Source of the DNA: Marsupella aquatica
Taxonomy: Eukaryota; Marchantiophyta
DNA length: 64,000 nt
NCBI GenBank assembly: GCA_973895155.1
Contig: OZ316894.1
Span: 25,792,001 to 25,856,000 of the forward strand
Direction: 5' to 3'
Shown one piece after another: positions 45,332 to 57,400 of the stretch. Made by a program: the position numbers and the translations under genes. The notes under the pieces were generated by a model. The model had not been told where the DNA came from and did no database searches. It saw only the letters and a program-made list of their open reading frames with translations. How positions within the stretch are numbered: the stretch's first letter is position 1; every line of letters begins with the position of its first letter.

Positions 45332-46336
45332 TCCTGGAGTTAACCCTCCTCCGGAACTCCTAACTCCTCCACTATCCTTCTTTATATCAATTAAACATCA
45401 TACGGCTTCAATTGATCCGATTTCTCATTAGTGATGACCTGTACGATTACTCGAGACAGCGATCTAACTATCTGAGTTTGATCCTCCGCCTGTTATTTGA
45501 ATTGAATGTCAATTTCCCTTTTCCCTTTTGGTTAATGATTCTTCAAATAGGATTTCCAAACCCATTGTAGAAAATCCCTCAGATACTGACTCTTCTTCTT
45601 CCTCTCTAATAATTCTCACCCAACTCTCAATCAGGGCTTTACATTCATTTGGGGCATTTTGTAGCCCAAATGGGATGTGTTCCAATTTAAACGACCAATC
45701 AGAGGTAGCTAATTCCATGTTACCTACTCTGGGTCTCACTCAGAATTTGCCTCTTATCCATTACTCAAAATTTCACTTGGGCAAGGATTCCTTTAACTGT
45801 TTGTAATCTCAATCACCACATGCCATACTATTATGATATTTCCTTTTACAGGTTCCAACCAAATCCAAATGAATTCTCCATTGTTAAAGGTTAATATTCC
45901 CAGCCATCTCTTTTTCAATATCAATTTCTTAGTCTTGATTCTACTGACATACAACAAATACAAGCTATGCAATCGAATGCTCCCTGAATTCCTGCCAATA
46001 GGCCTTGATTGCATCTTTCATTCCATGAACACATCAATTTCTTTACATGGTTTTTCTTCCATGGGCTTCCATCTACCTCCAGATCTAACAATCCGGCACT
46101 ACCTCCTCCTGGGCTGCCTCTCGAGCTCCCTGATCCTGAAAGTTTCCACAACAAAAGACCCCTTACCATTCCTACTCTGCTATCCTATATCTCTTCTACA
46201 GACAGGTTTGTCTAACTTCCTCTAACAATTAGCAGTTGTAACTGTCAAACTGCTTATTCAGTTTTTCTAACCGCTTTATTCCACTAAAGGCACATGTTAA
46301 TCGTTACTTGTCATAGTAACTCTTAATTGTTACTTG
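45332..46336 (-). pseudogene. Decayed region with a reverse-transcriptase-like fragment
   Basis: On the minus strand about 45720-45600 reads FKLEHIPFGLQNAPNECKAL. This resembles the conserved PFGLxNAP box of LTR-type reverse transcriptases. Nothing else of an RT is seen and no YxDD box was found. The plus-strand frame 45833-46225 (130 residues) is unrecognised. I treat this as a retroelement remnant of unknown type. Confidence 0.35.
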
Positions 46337-46966
46337 TTACTGGATCATGCATCGCTTAACTGGTTGTAGTCCAGTTAATCGTTCCTCGGAATGATCAGTC
46401 AAAGTTTTGTCCTCATTTGCGGTGGCTCCAATGTTAATCGCTTGCATGGCGACTTCCACCAGTTCTGCTTGTGTTTCACCGATTCCTGCCTCTGGTCGCC
46501 GGTATGTGGGGTGGATCCTCATTCTCTGGAATCCTAATATCTGTTGAGTTTTCTTGCTGCGGTTCTCTGCAATTCTAACTACCCAACACTCATTCATTAC
46601 ACGGTGACATTCTCTCTCTTGTGCACCAAGTTGCTTGTGAAATTCATGGCCGGGCACTCCAAACAATTGACATCCTGCTTCTTCCCACACCTGATACACA
46701 ACTGTATTGATTTGCACAAAGAAATTGTACATGTGTTGGCCTGATCCAACCGTTCTACAAAAATGATTGGTTCGCTTCCGCATTGACAACCCTGCATCCT
46801 GGTGTTCTCTGTTTAGCCTAGCTTTGCGAGCACTTGGACCTAAAGCGCACGTTTTCCCATCTTCCAAGGGAATATCACATCCTTCATAAACTAACTCGCT
46901 ACCATGCATGCCCCAAATCACCTCAATGGTTACTCCAATCAGGCATAAGACTCTAGATTGCTCCAT
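46337..46966 (-). CDS. Hypothetical protein, 209 residues
   Basis: One uninterrupted minus-strand frame starting MEQSRVLCLIGVTIEVIWG. It is basic in the middle (SARKARLNREHQD ... SMRKRTNHFC) and has scattered Cys/His. No domain is recognised. The stop is a TAA-type end after KRCMIQ. It lies in the element-like tract between 42.6 and 47.8 kb and may be an element gene or chance. An alternative frame at 46797-46597 contains CIRCGKKQDVNCLEC, a possible zinc knuckle. Confidence 0.3.
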   Translation of the reverse strand: MEQSRVLCLIGVTIEVIWGMHGSELVYEGCDIPLEDGKTCALGPSARKARLNREHQDAGLSMRKRTNHFCRTVGSGQHMYNFFVQINTVVYQVWEEAGCQLFGVPGHEFHKQLGAQERECHRVMNECWVVRIAENRSKKTQQILGFQRMRIHPTYRRPEAGIGETQAELVEVAMQAINIGATANEDKTLTDHSEERLTGLQPVKRCMIQ

Positions 46967-47139
46967 TTCTGTAGAGTTGCTGCTATACTACAAAAACTGA
47001 ACTTCGACTGGAAAATGAAGTTCGTCTAAAGATTTTTAGGGTTAACATAGAGGAGGCCCTAAAGTCCCGACTTCTACTTAACTATAACTAAATGATTAGT
47101 TTACTTGCTACTAATCCTACTTTGCTAAAATTTAACATT

Positions 47140-47551
47140 TCACAAGTGAAGATGGTCCTGTCGACCGGGTAGTGTTGAACTCGCCGTTGATGATAGCCCG
47201 GACCCGAGCGGGGATGTGGTCGAAGTGGTGCCGCTATAAGTCGATCGTGCCCGGAATATTGAAGACCTTGTCCGGAAGCCGAAGCAGTGCCTCCCAGAAG
47301 CCGATGTATTTGCCTCCATCGAAGAAGTACCCTGATACTTCTTCGGGTCGGTAAAGCTCGCTCTGGAACGAGTAATCAAAGTTAAGGAGATAGTGGTGTC
47401 GTCCTACTAGGCGGATGGCTCTCTCGTATTCGCGTTCGGTCTCGTATTGGCGCGGGTTGGCGTGTTTCAATGAGTCGGCCAAGTGTCCTCCGATAGACAG
47501 GAACTGAGTCCAGAATCGTATGGCCAAACTGGAAAGGATCGTGTGCGACAT
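47140..47551 (-). pseudogene. Unrecognised ORF with upstream TATA box and one internal stop
   Basis: ATG at 47551 starts MSHTILSSLAIRFWTQFLSI, followed by YETEREYERAIRLVGRHHY and SGYFFDGGKYIGFWEALLRL. A TAG at 47234-47236 interrupts it, after which the same frame goes on with RHHFDHIPARVRAIINGEFN. No family is known to me. A TATAAAA box lies about 100 bp upstream, which is unusual among the other ORFs here and suggests a real former promoter. Confidence 0.4.
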
Positions 47552-47650
47552 TCAGAGGATATAGCAGGTGACTAAGGAAAAGCGAGAGAGCTGGGATCAA
47601 AGCTGGCGCGTAGACTGGAGAGCTGGTGCACTGCAAAGGATCGGCCCCCC

Positions 47651-47657
47651 TTTTATA
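47651..47657 (-). promoter_or_regulatory. Candidate TATA box
   Basis: TATAAAA on the minus strand in a G-rich setting, 100 bp before the ATG at 47551. Spacing suits a short 5' UTR of about 70 bases. Confidence 0.5.
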
Positions 47658-49166
47658 CCCCTGAGAGCTCATCAATTGCCCAACGCCTCCTCGTCGCTTA
47701 TAGGTTGATCCTTTCATGCTCGCAGTGTACCGGCCCCCTCTCCAGTCCGGGTCAGCTCGTGTCAATGGCCGCCTCCCAGAGTTTGTTATACGAACCCGAG
47801 GGAGGGGAAAAAGGGACCATTACACGCTCACAACCCGGGCGTGCGAATGGTGACCCGCCGCCAGCCCGAACATGAATTCCCCTTATTGACTAATGATTTC
47901 CTACTCATAATGGCTACCTAAATACTGTCGTTATGCTAATAATAACGGCCTAAGATACCCCTAATGCGCGTGCTAAGCGCGGTTAGACCGAATTACTCAT
48001 TACCCACCGTACCGGCGGCGCCACAGTTTCCAGCCCAAATCTTGGTTCTCGTGGATGGAGAGGTGCTTTTTAGCCATGTATATGAATCTTCACTGTGTTC
48101 AACACATGTCCATGGCGATCTGTAATCGCCAAGGTTGAGCAAGTTTACAATAAACATCGAGCCCAACATTGCTAGATCTCTTGAGGTTGATTCTGTCAAT
48201 GGTGAGGAATTCATGTTGCCGGTGTGGATTGTCTGCTCTATCAACCAATATGGTGAATCATGTACCAAGTTGCACATGATACTATCCTTTTGAGTCTTGA
48301 GCTGGCAATAGCAATGTCTTTGCTTTGGCAATAAGTTTGTGGTTGGCCAGCTGAGAGCACCTGGTCCGGTTGAGGTACATCCATGTTGCATCATTGGCAT
48401 CCTCATTACACATATCCCAGTTTTGTCTTGTCTAGCATATTGATCTGCTACCTTTGCTCTTCTCAAATCCTTATTCTCATCATACAAGAGGAACTCTGCG
48501 TTGAGAAAATCAGGGTCCGAAAACTCCTGTTCCTCATGAATTTCCAGACCTGTCATCACAAACACCAGATTAAAAAATGATATTTCTACTTAGATGTACA
48601 CAAGTGATGCCAAAAATTTGAAGCTTTGCATGTCATCGACAACGCAAATTGAATATTTGCTTCCAATGACGGTTCACCCATTTCTCTTACCTCCCACAAA
48701 CGCTCGGGGGGTTGACTATCAAAAATCTTAGGAACCATGTGCGATCCAAAATAGGGATTTTTTGGCAGATTTTAACTAAATTTTTTAAAAGCGTAGGAGG
48801 CAAAATAAGGTATTAGAAACTCATGTTTGTAGAATATTCTTTAATATATACTCTTTATAAAGTAAAATGGTTATTAATATTGAAAATAGAGAATATTCTT
48901 GGAATATTTTCTTTATAAAATAGGTCTATTTATATTAGGCTAGGATCGCACGTGGTACCCCAAAATATACACAAAGTTAACCCCCCGAGCACAAACGATT
49001 CACATTTCTGTGGTCTCTGCTAACACCAAGCCCATGTCAACAGAGACCGGTGAGTCGAGTCCAACCCATGAACAAACAACAATGTGAGCTCTACTTTCCA
49101 AAATCCCAGCTGCCATTTCAGTTCAGCTGTGTTGCTTTTACACAAATGCCATAATCAATAACCAAT

Positions 49167-49181
49167 CCCGAGGATTGTGCT
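49167..49181. repeat. LINE target-site duplication, left copy
   Basis: CCCGAGGATTGTGCT; identical at 50242-50256. Confidence 0.92.
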
Positions 49182-50241
49182 GGGATGCTGAGAGAAATTG
49201 TTGGCGTGATCTTTCTGGGCGTCTCTTGCTGATCAGGGGCCTCGACGCTCCGGCTCTGGCCCGGGGCACTGAGTTTCTTGCCCTGATTTCCAGGGCACAA
49301 GGCTGCTGCTCAGATATGGACCTTTGTGCGGATCAATGGCGTTGGGAAGACAAATTGGAGCCTCTGAAGGCCTTTAAATTGGAGAATTACAGATCGTACC
49401 AGTTCCTTAGACCAACAGTGCTGGATGTAATGGCGCTGAATCGATGCTGGGGAGTGATGAGGACTGTGGAAGAATGGTCGAGCAGGTGGACTCAACTGTG
49501 GGAATCTGACTTATCAATGCGAGGAAAAACCTTCATCTGGAGGGCTTTGTTTGAATGGTGGGCTGTGTGGACTCCTAGAGGCGGCAGCTGGCAGGGAAGT
49601 GATACACTCTCTCAGGTGGTTCCTCATTTTTCAGGTTCTCTGGACCCTTTGGGTTGGGAGAAATGAACACATGTTTGGTATTGGAGGTTGTCGGAAACTG
49701 GACATGATTTCTGTGTTGTCAGAGGTGGCAGATCACATCCGTGGTGTTTGTGACAGCCTTAAGGCTGGTAGGCGCCTCACTCGGCTTCTTGGTGCCCTGG
49801 AGAACATAAAGACTGAACGATTAGAGTGGATTAGCAAGGGTAACCCCTGCTCTATTGTGAGCCCATAGGAGATGTGGTAAGTTGCTGTGAGCCCTTTGGG
49901 CTTTCCTTTGTGGTTGTGGTGGTGGTAGAGAGGGAGAGTGTATTGTTTGTCCCCTTGGCTGTGAGGAGGTTGTGAGCCCTTTGGGCTTTCCTTTGTGGCG
50001 GTGGTGGGAGGGAGAGATTAATTTGCCCCCTCTAGTACTTGACTTACGTGTATTAGGCTGCTCTGACTTAGGTGGTCTTTTTGGTCCGGCTCGGGGCCCA
50101 GAAGGCTGTTATGTCTGTCAAATGCGGGGCTTGTTGCCCCCTCTTTGTGTTTCTGGCCTGCCTGGCTCCCCTCATCCGTGGGGTTTTCGCGGAATATATG
50201 TTAATTTCTTAAAAATTTGCAGAAAAAATAAATAAAAAAAC
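49182..50241 (+). mobile_element. 5'-truncated LINE (L1-like) insertion in a PPO intron
   Basis: The insertion of about 1.06 kb is flanked by the 15-bp target duplication CCCGAGGATTGTGCT (49167-49181 and 50242-50256). It ends in an A-rich tail (AAAAAATAAATAAAAAAA near 50223-50240). It holds the 3' end of ORF2: a zinc-binding RT-associated region (FIWRALFEWWAVWTP near 49533-49577, then after a frame change QVLWTLWVGRNEHMF) and a C-terminal tail ending at 49868. Its 3' UTR has two copies of GTGAGCCCTTTGGGCTTTCC. It is oriented opposite to the PPO gene. Confidence 0.9.
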
Positions 50242-51221
50242 CCCGAGGATTGTGCTCTCCAGCCTATAAATCAGGAATGCAAGTAAGTAGTACTTAGGAA
50301 TTTACTAACATCTTTATTTAGTTTCTTCACACTCCATTTAGAACTGACCAGGTTATGAATCGCAACATGTTACTGATGCGCACGTTCGCTGTCTCTTGCT
50401 TGGTAATGTCGGCCCATGAAAGCTCTGCTTCTGCCATTTTGCCACCCACCATCATAGTTTGGTGCATTATATGCAGATTACTTTCAATGAGTACTTGTTC
50501 GAATGCATTGTGGAGATCTTCTCTGCATCAAATGAAAGATCAGGGAATTGAAAACAAGCAATTCGCTTCGCCCGTTCTGACCGATTGCCATCGTATGTGG
50601 CACTGTGAGGGTCATTGTAGATGGTTGGGAAGTCATGTCCTTGCTTTGGGCAAGCTCCAGTGTTGGAAGAACCACCCCCCATAGTGTAGGGGTTGTCCCA
50701 GCTCTAGTAGCCGAGGCTGAAAGTGGGCTCCTCAAGGAGCGACTGCAGGTCGTGGAAGTATACAAAGAACATTCATTTTGGGAACTATCCAATCTGTTAA
50801 TCCAGTTATGGATTAATTCTGTATAATTGTGTCAAAATCTGACTAAATGTCACACGAGAGCAACTGTCTAAACCCTGGAGACAAATGGATGATGCATACA
50901 TAAGCGGTGAAACTTTCAACAAAGATATCTAAATGAAGGGAAACAGGTCAGCTCTAGCCAAATGTGGTGTGGAGAACCTTAAGGGCAAAAGATTGCAGTT
51001 GGCAATTTGGCGCACCTATGATACGAAAAGAAAAACCAGCTTGAATGAATGCTGACCATAGAAGGACTGCCATCTTTGTACTATGGAACCCCGCAATAGC
51101 CGTAAGGAATGTTCACCTGTTGCTTGAACGACCTTGGATCATCATCTGGCAAAGCTCGCATTAGTGCATAGGCCTTATTGAGCTTGGCAGCGTATCTGCA
51201 CCAACGCACAGTAAGGCTTTC

Positions 51222-53689
51222 CTGACCCTAATTTTTGGTATGTGCAGATAAAGATGGCATACCATCGATGATAGGCTTTGTTGGCTTGATTGGGCAGAAA
51301 ATGGGGTTGAGAGTGATTTCAGACAGAGCAGCCTTTTGGCAATGGCTGAAGTTGAATTTGACGGGGTTGCTGTTGGCAAGTGACGAGTATGTGCAACTGA
51401 TGAGTATGTAAAAGACATGATAGAGATTGCACAACTCACCATTATGCATAACAGTGAGAACTCCATCTGTTGGATAACGGGGTCAAGGTTTTCTCCTTCA
51501 ACCTTCAAGTACTATCCCAAACCCGCGTGTTACTTTATCTAGTAGGACTCCCCTACTCCCTCACATAACATGGTATGCTTGGTGCTGGAGCCTAGGTTCA
51601 AAGATTTGCAGGATGTTATTTAGTATGTGACTGGGACTAGATTGGGCTAAGGCCAGCATGACTTTTAATACAAGCAAGACATGGTGCCATTGCTCATGGA
51701 CGTCATGGCTACCATTTAATCTGGGTCAGACTTTATCATAACATCCCCTTTGATCCAGCCCTGGACAAAATTGCGCTCAAGACAAAATTGAGCATTTGAG
51801 CGCAATTTTTTGGGGAGTACAAGCCTGGACTTAAAACACTACATGAATTGTACGAAGCATTGATTCTTGCAGACTCTGTCGCAGGAGCAAAATGTAATTA
51901 ACCTCAATCACATATGTACCGTAGTCAGGACCGATCCATATTACACCTTGAGGGAAAGCTTAATTTCATTCACTTTTGGATGTGGACTCTTTTTTGCCAA
52001 GAGCTTTTCTGGATGTAGTGGAATCATGGGAATATATCATAAACACTGACAAATCAGGGTTTACACCATCAGAATAGTGAGTCCCGACCGTAGTGATGGC
52101 TGTACAAGAGAAAACACAACGTCGGTCAGTCCCCTTGTTCGAGGAGAGATTTTCAGTTATCCCCACATTGCCATTGTGTGATGATGGCATGATAGTATTT
52201 GACTCAGGCAACTCCATCCATTGGCTCTTTCAATGAAATGGCATGTGCGGAGCAGCTGCAGTTCTACAAAGCATCGAGCACACCTTGATTCTCATTCGTA
52301 CAGTGCAACTACTCCAAAGGGTTTTGTTTATTTTTGTTACTCTTACTTGCTCAAATTGTTCAGCATTTTCTCAAGCTCCGGTTAAGAAATCATAGCTCTA
52401 CAATCCTCTGTCTTGTTTTTGTTCGCTACTACATTTGGTTTAAGCAATTTTGTGAGAGCTCAGTACAAAAAACATACTTTCACAAACACGGATCTTGCAC
52501 CTTCTACAATTTCTGCAATGATAGGTACTGCAATTCTCTTCAAATTCTGCTGCAATCGGAACTCCCGGTTATCATGGTCTAACAAAACACTGAAAAATCA
52601 AGACAAGGGCCCTGTGAATTCTTCAAGTGTGTTTGTGAATTGAGATGGGATATGATGTGTGTATGGGGAATTAATGGGTTAGCAAAAAAATATTGAACAG
52701 TGTTCTAAGTATTATAAATATTAACCGACATTGGAGAACCGACTGTCGCAATGTCTCACTCCTTCCACCTTTGAGTACTGTAGCATGAACATTTTTACGA
52801 ACATCAACAATTGTTCAGTCCGCAGCACTTGAACGAATTCCTTTCTTGCAGTCCGCCCGCAGGTGATTCGATTCTCCTTAATCTCGTCAAAATAGCTAGC
52901 TTCCTTCATTTAAGAAGATAAAACCACAGCTAGTTGTGCATCTGCAAGGCTGGTCACTGGTCTTGCTCCACCTCCACTTCAGATTTAGTCAAATCTTCTC
53001 GGACAGAAATGCAGAAAGTTTGTACCTCTCCGATGCATAGAGTTCATTTCTAGCTCGATGTGGACTTTGAACTCTTGGTGTCAACATAAACAATTGCTAG
53101 TCACTGATACCACGCAACACATGAATAAACTATTTTCCAGATAACACGATGTTATAGCACGCAAACAAATGCCCCTTTTAAATAATGCATTACATGTATC
53201 TTAATCATGGATGCGTAACCCTAGCCATAATGGTTGAATTTAAACAAAGATGAAAATAGATGATAGCACCATTTCAACAGGGCCCCTGGCCCGAAATCTG
53301 CCATTTTCTCGGATGAATGAGTCTCCACCGTTGATTGAAACTTCCTGGGGTATGTTTGTTTCAGAAAAGTACCACGGCAAAGCTTTAACCGGGCCTGGTA
53401 TTTGTCAAGGTACTAGTCATACTTGTCAAAATGGTTAATATGCAAATACTAAATATATGTTTGGAAGCCTGTTTAGCTCATAGGTCAGCGCATCGCACTA
53501 ATATATATTTTGTTCTGGGAGTAGCCAACGCTACATAGCACCTGGTGTGGGCAGGTTTTTGCCAACACGACACTCTCAATTGGGGGGAAGACTATTGCAG
53601 CTTGGGAGGTGTAAAAATCTTCTGCCCTGTCACCCTTTCCAGCATCCTCTCCGAGGCACCTGACACGGACTGAGCTCGGATTCTTTCTT
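51222..53689. other. No supported gene; possible lost 5' part of PPO
   Basis: Minus-strand frames at 51222-51508 and 52721-52909 could contain further decayed PPO sequence but show no copper motifs. The rest is AT-rich with no repeats of note. Confidence 0.35.
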
Positions 53690-54483
53690 CCGGAGGGAAG
53701 GGCGCAGGTGGATGGCTTCAGGCCAATCCAATCATTCCTCATTTGCGGATGTCTTCAACGGAGTTCTCCACAGCCATGCGTCTTCGTCTGGGGCTGCCCC
53801 ACCCACTTCTTGCAGGTTTACCTCCTTCTTGCACTTGTGGGAAGCCTTGTGATGCCACAGGTGTCCATCTTCGGCGGTGCAGTTTGGGAGGTGAAACCAT
53901 TATTGTTCACGACGCTGTGCGAGATGCGACTGCTCAGGTTCTCTCTGGCTCTTTGGTATGCGTGCGGCGGGAGGTGGTACTCGAGTTACCTGGTCCTCCA
54001 TCACAGCGGTTACGGGTGGATCTTACCATGGTCCGTGAGGGTCAACGTACTTTGGCAGATGTTGTGGTGGCAAACCCATTGCGCCAAGACATCATTGGGA
54101 CAGCGGCAACTACGGCAGGGGCAGCAGCGTCACGTGCGGCAACAACGAAGGAGGCCAAATATGCTGCACGAGCTTCATCCGACAGCTTCCTCCCCCTTGC
54201 TGTGGAGCTATTTGGGCGTCTTCATCCTCAGTTTGATGGGCTTCTTCGGCAAGCTGCCCGGGATGTTCATGGCCGAATGGGTCCCACCGGACCCCCGCTT
54301 TCTATTTTGACCACGCACTTTCGCCAACGCATTTTAGTCACCTTACAGCGTGCTCAAGCTCGGGCCATCTATCGTCGATCTCTTACAGTGGGTGCTAGTG
54401 TGCCTCCGCAGCGGCTAGCTCCCCTTGAGGATGTTCCAATCCCACTTGCCGATCTAGTTTTGACTCTTGATGTGGACCATTAG
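53690..54483 (+). pseudogene. C-terminal fragment of a non-LTR retrotransposon, possible REL-type endonuclease
   Basis: A plus-strand frame in line with GAGGWLQANP at about 53701 continues through MRLRLGLPHP. Then comes CTCGKPCDATGVHLRRC, a C-x-C...H-x4-C knuckle, and GGETIIVHDAVRDA. After it, RVDLTMVREGQRTLADVVV has two Asp 13 positions apart. A CCHC motif followed by PD-x12-D-like spacing is the layout of restriction-enzyme-like endonucleases of early non-LTR elements, with Val in place of Pro. The end is the TAG at 54481. Reverse transcriptase is missing upstream, so this is a 5'-truncated copy. The open 246 residues without stops suggest a young or conserved sequence. Family assignment is inference. 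Confidence 0.6.
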
Positions 54484-57400
54484 CTTTTTGCCACAATCGG
54501 TAGGAATGATGAGGACCTCGGTCCGCTTGGGTTAGTTTTAGTCTCTCTCTCTTTATTGGTTTTTAGGGGTTCCCTATTGTTCATTTCTTACTTTTAGTTC
54601 CTCTTTCTTGGTGTTTAGTGGTTCCCTTTTGCTCACTTCTTTTTCGATTGGTTTTGTCCACTTGGGCCCTCTTTTGTTTGTTCATTTGTACTCTGTTTGG
54701 TCCCTTTGTATATAAAAAGTGTGTATATTTCTCCCGCTGTTTCATCATTCTGTTTTGTAGGTGACTATCCTAAAATTGAGTTTCCCCGGAGGTGCCACAA
54801 TCTACATAGGATGTGGATAGCATTATAGCATGTTCATCCTAATAGATGTCTATTTTGACTTATCCAAAAGAATAGCCGTGGATTAGTGTCCAGGTCAGTG
54901 GCCCCATGGGCTCCTGCCGGCACCTCTATTTTGCACATTTCAAGCCAATAGGTGGTAAGTGCCCAGGCTGTTTTCTGTTTAGACAAAGTCAGCTGCACTA
55001 TTTTGGTTTTCCTGTAGTGGTCAGGCCTGGAGGACTACCTGTAGTGGTCAGGCCTAGAGGACTAGTCAGATATGAAACTTAACCGTGGAGTTGGAGGTAT
55101 ATGTTTGATGGACCCCCAAAATAAAAAAAATGGGACCCTTGAGTGATCCAGACCATTGAAAGACCTTGAATCATGGTATCCAAAACCTCAGGGTGCCATC
55201 AAGTAACACTCTTCATTTGGGTGGTTTATCAAGCAAATGCCTGCGTGGAATTGCAGCCCTGCTTTAAAACCACTGGTTAAAACGTGTCCCCTTTCTGCTG
55301 ACTTCTTCTAAAGTGCCACTAACAACCAAAAGAAAAAGAAATCCGGAAATGCAAATCATTTTTCTTTACTCAAAACGTCAAATGTCTAAAACAACAAGTA
55401 GTCCAGGTCCTAATTTGGGCTAAATCGAAAACTGAACTGGATATGCATTGTATCCTCAACTTCGAATCTTTGCAACTAAGCCTTAATAACTAACTTTGCG
55501 GGTCCCACCTTTTACCTCTCGAGACACGATGCCAACAGGCTATTGGCGCAGCTAAGATCTACGGCCTGAAATAAATCGATTGAGCCACCTACACCATCGA
55601 TTTGCGTCATCTATCGGACAGGAATATCATATCATAACGGATAGGTTGAAGAGGAGCCAACATACTAGCCATTGTTTAGCTTTATTGAACTCGACAGCGC
55701 GTTCTTTCCCAATATAGTACACCGTCAAGTTACTGCCGTGTGGGACTGTGGGCCACATGAGAATCTCCCATCCAAACAGCGTTGGTCCCGGCGTCTATCC
55801 GGGCCCAACTGTGGCACACGAGAGGCCTGTTGTTGTCTTTCTTCCGTTACTATATATCCCCAAAGTAAATAAAGGAAGTACAGTAGGCGTGGTGGAATTA
55901 TGAGTTGAAGCTCAATGATGGGGCTCCAAAGTGTTCTAAAGAACTCAATAGCTGAATAGCATGATGACGTTACACACTCATTATTATACCAGTTTTCCTC
56001 TTTGGCTCTTTCTTTATCCCCAACTTGCTGACCTTTACACCTGCCTTACAACAGTGTCTACTAGCCTGTAGCGGTATGGGCCCCCCGTAGTTCTTCGATT
56101 AGGGAGGTATTCTAGTTTTAGGCTCTACCTCAAGACACAGTCCTCATGCCAAAGAAACTATTCTTAGAAATACCATTTTTGATTTGGTTACTTGGGCTCC
56201 GTGCGGACCGTGCCTCACAACACATACTCTACTGCAACCTATGGCTTCGAGCCTTGGTTTGACCTTGCCCATCAAACTGGGCGAAAATGGCCGGAAAATC
56301 GGCAACCTGGCACCCGGGCTCGGGAGTAGTTCGGGAGAATCTTATCGAATCCGTCCGAGAATATCCGTCAAATTGGTAGTTTTTGGGCCGTCATTTGACA
56401 ATTTGACGTGCCCGGCAAGGCGTCAAGGTGCCCATCAGGTTAAACCGGGCTTCGAGCTTCTGTTTCACTTGTGTGATCTTTCGCCACTTGGTTGGGGCTT
56501 AGTGTACTTTTGTTCTCACATTTGTTTCTTCACAAAATCTTCCTTCTGGCCAATTCCAGCCCTCGTGCCATCGTTTTTCAAGTCTCCCAATGTATCCTCA
56601 AAAGTATTTTATCCAATTCAATTTGTGGAGTCAAACATCCAAGCTGTCAAGTTGAAACTAAATGTTTATAGTTATGGAGTGCCTGATAGCCACAGTAAAA
56701 ATTTTATCCATAAAGCTGCCCTGTCAAAAACGCCCATGATAGTGTCATCGACCTTCACCCATCCTCCATGGCCCAGCAATATTTGATTGGCACATGTCTT
56801 GAGCTAGGCAAAAGAACTGTGCTTTCTTGCTCAACTCCTGTCCTATGCTTTGGGTTGTAGAGCATTTTGATGGCCTAAGTCCGATTGGAAAGAGCTTTGA
56901 TACCCTCCATATACTCTCATTCTCCTTGAGAACATCGAGCGACAAGAGGAGGCATTTAATCAATACAATGATTACAAGATCAAAAGCTTATCACTCAAGA
57001 GATTGGCCCTCGCCAAGTCCACTCCTCTCACTTGCATTTTTCTGGGAGGGGTAGCACAAGTTCATTTAAGACCCTGTATCCTCATAGAAGATTTGCCCCC
57101 AGATCTTTGGCAGTGCATCTTGCTGCTTGAAATTCTATAAACTGAGCCCCTGTTTCCCCTCCCCCCTCCTGCATCCTCTCGAGCTGCCCCCCTAAGAACT
57201 TTATTCTAAAGCATGGTTGGCCCCACCCTTTAGCCGTAGACAAATTTTATGAATAAAGTGCAATGCAGATCTACAATTGAGGACTATGGTCTAGATTGAA
57301 GCCTCTAGACCATATTTAAGGATAACATAGAAAGTGAGGGTGGACAAAAAACAGGAGTGGGCAAAGATGAACTGAAAATAGAATATAAGTTTTTCTCTTG

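Larger units (their letters stand above)
48080..51221 (-). pseudogene. Polyphenol oxidase (tyrosinase family) pseudogene split by a LINE
   Basis: Plant PPOs are di-copper plastid enzymes that oxidise phenols to quinones. Exon A (51221-51117) contains YAAKLNKAYALMRALPDDDP, the region before the CuA histidines, and ends at a GTGAAC donor. Exon B (about 50790-50479) has VYFHDLQSLLEEPTFSLGY, a TAG at 50704-50706 where PPOs have Trp, then SWDNP, GHDFPTIYND and SATYDGNRS. A faint CuB-like piece (HIVVCSWVG ... VDMG, about 49095-49000) has Cys where a copper His is expected. Exon C (from 48549) gives the PPO1_DWL-type DPDFLNAEFLLYDENKDL and, after a frame change near 48160, KFDV-type remnants. N-terminal transit peptide exons were not found. 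It is non-functional. Confidence 0.82.

Noticed and set aside
45500-45740. Endogenous pararetrovirus reading of the PFGLxNAP fragment
   Set aside because: One short motif is not enough to separate viral from LTR-retrotransposon reverse transcriptase; no movement, coat or other viral domain was seen nearby.
56184-56786. 200-residue plus-strand frame as a host gene
   Set aside because: No domain, no start context, uneven composition; looks like a chance frame in old repeat DNA.
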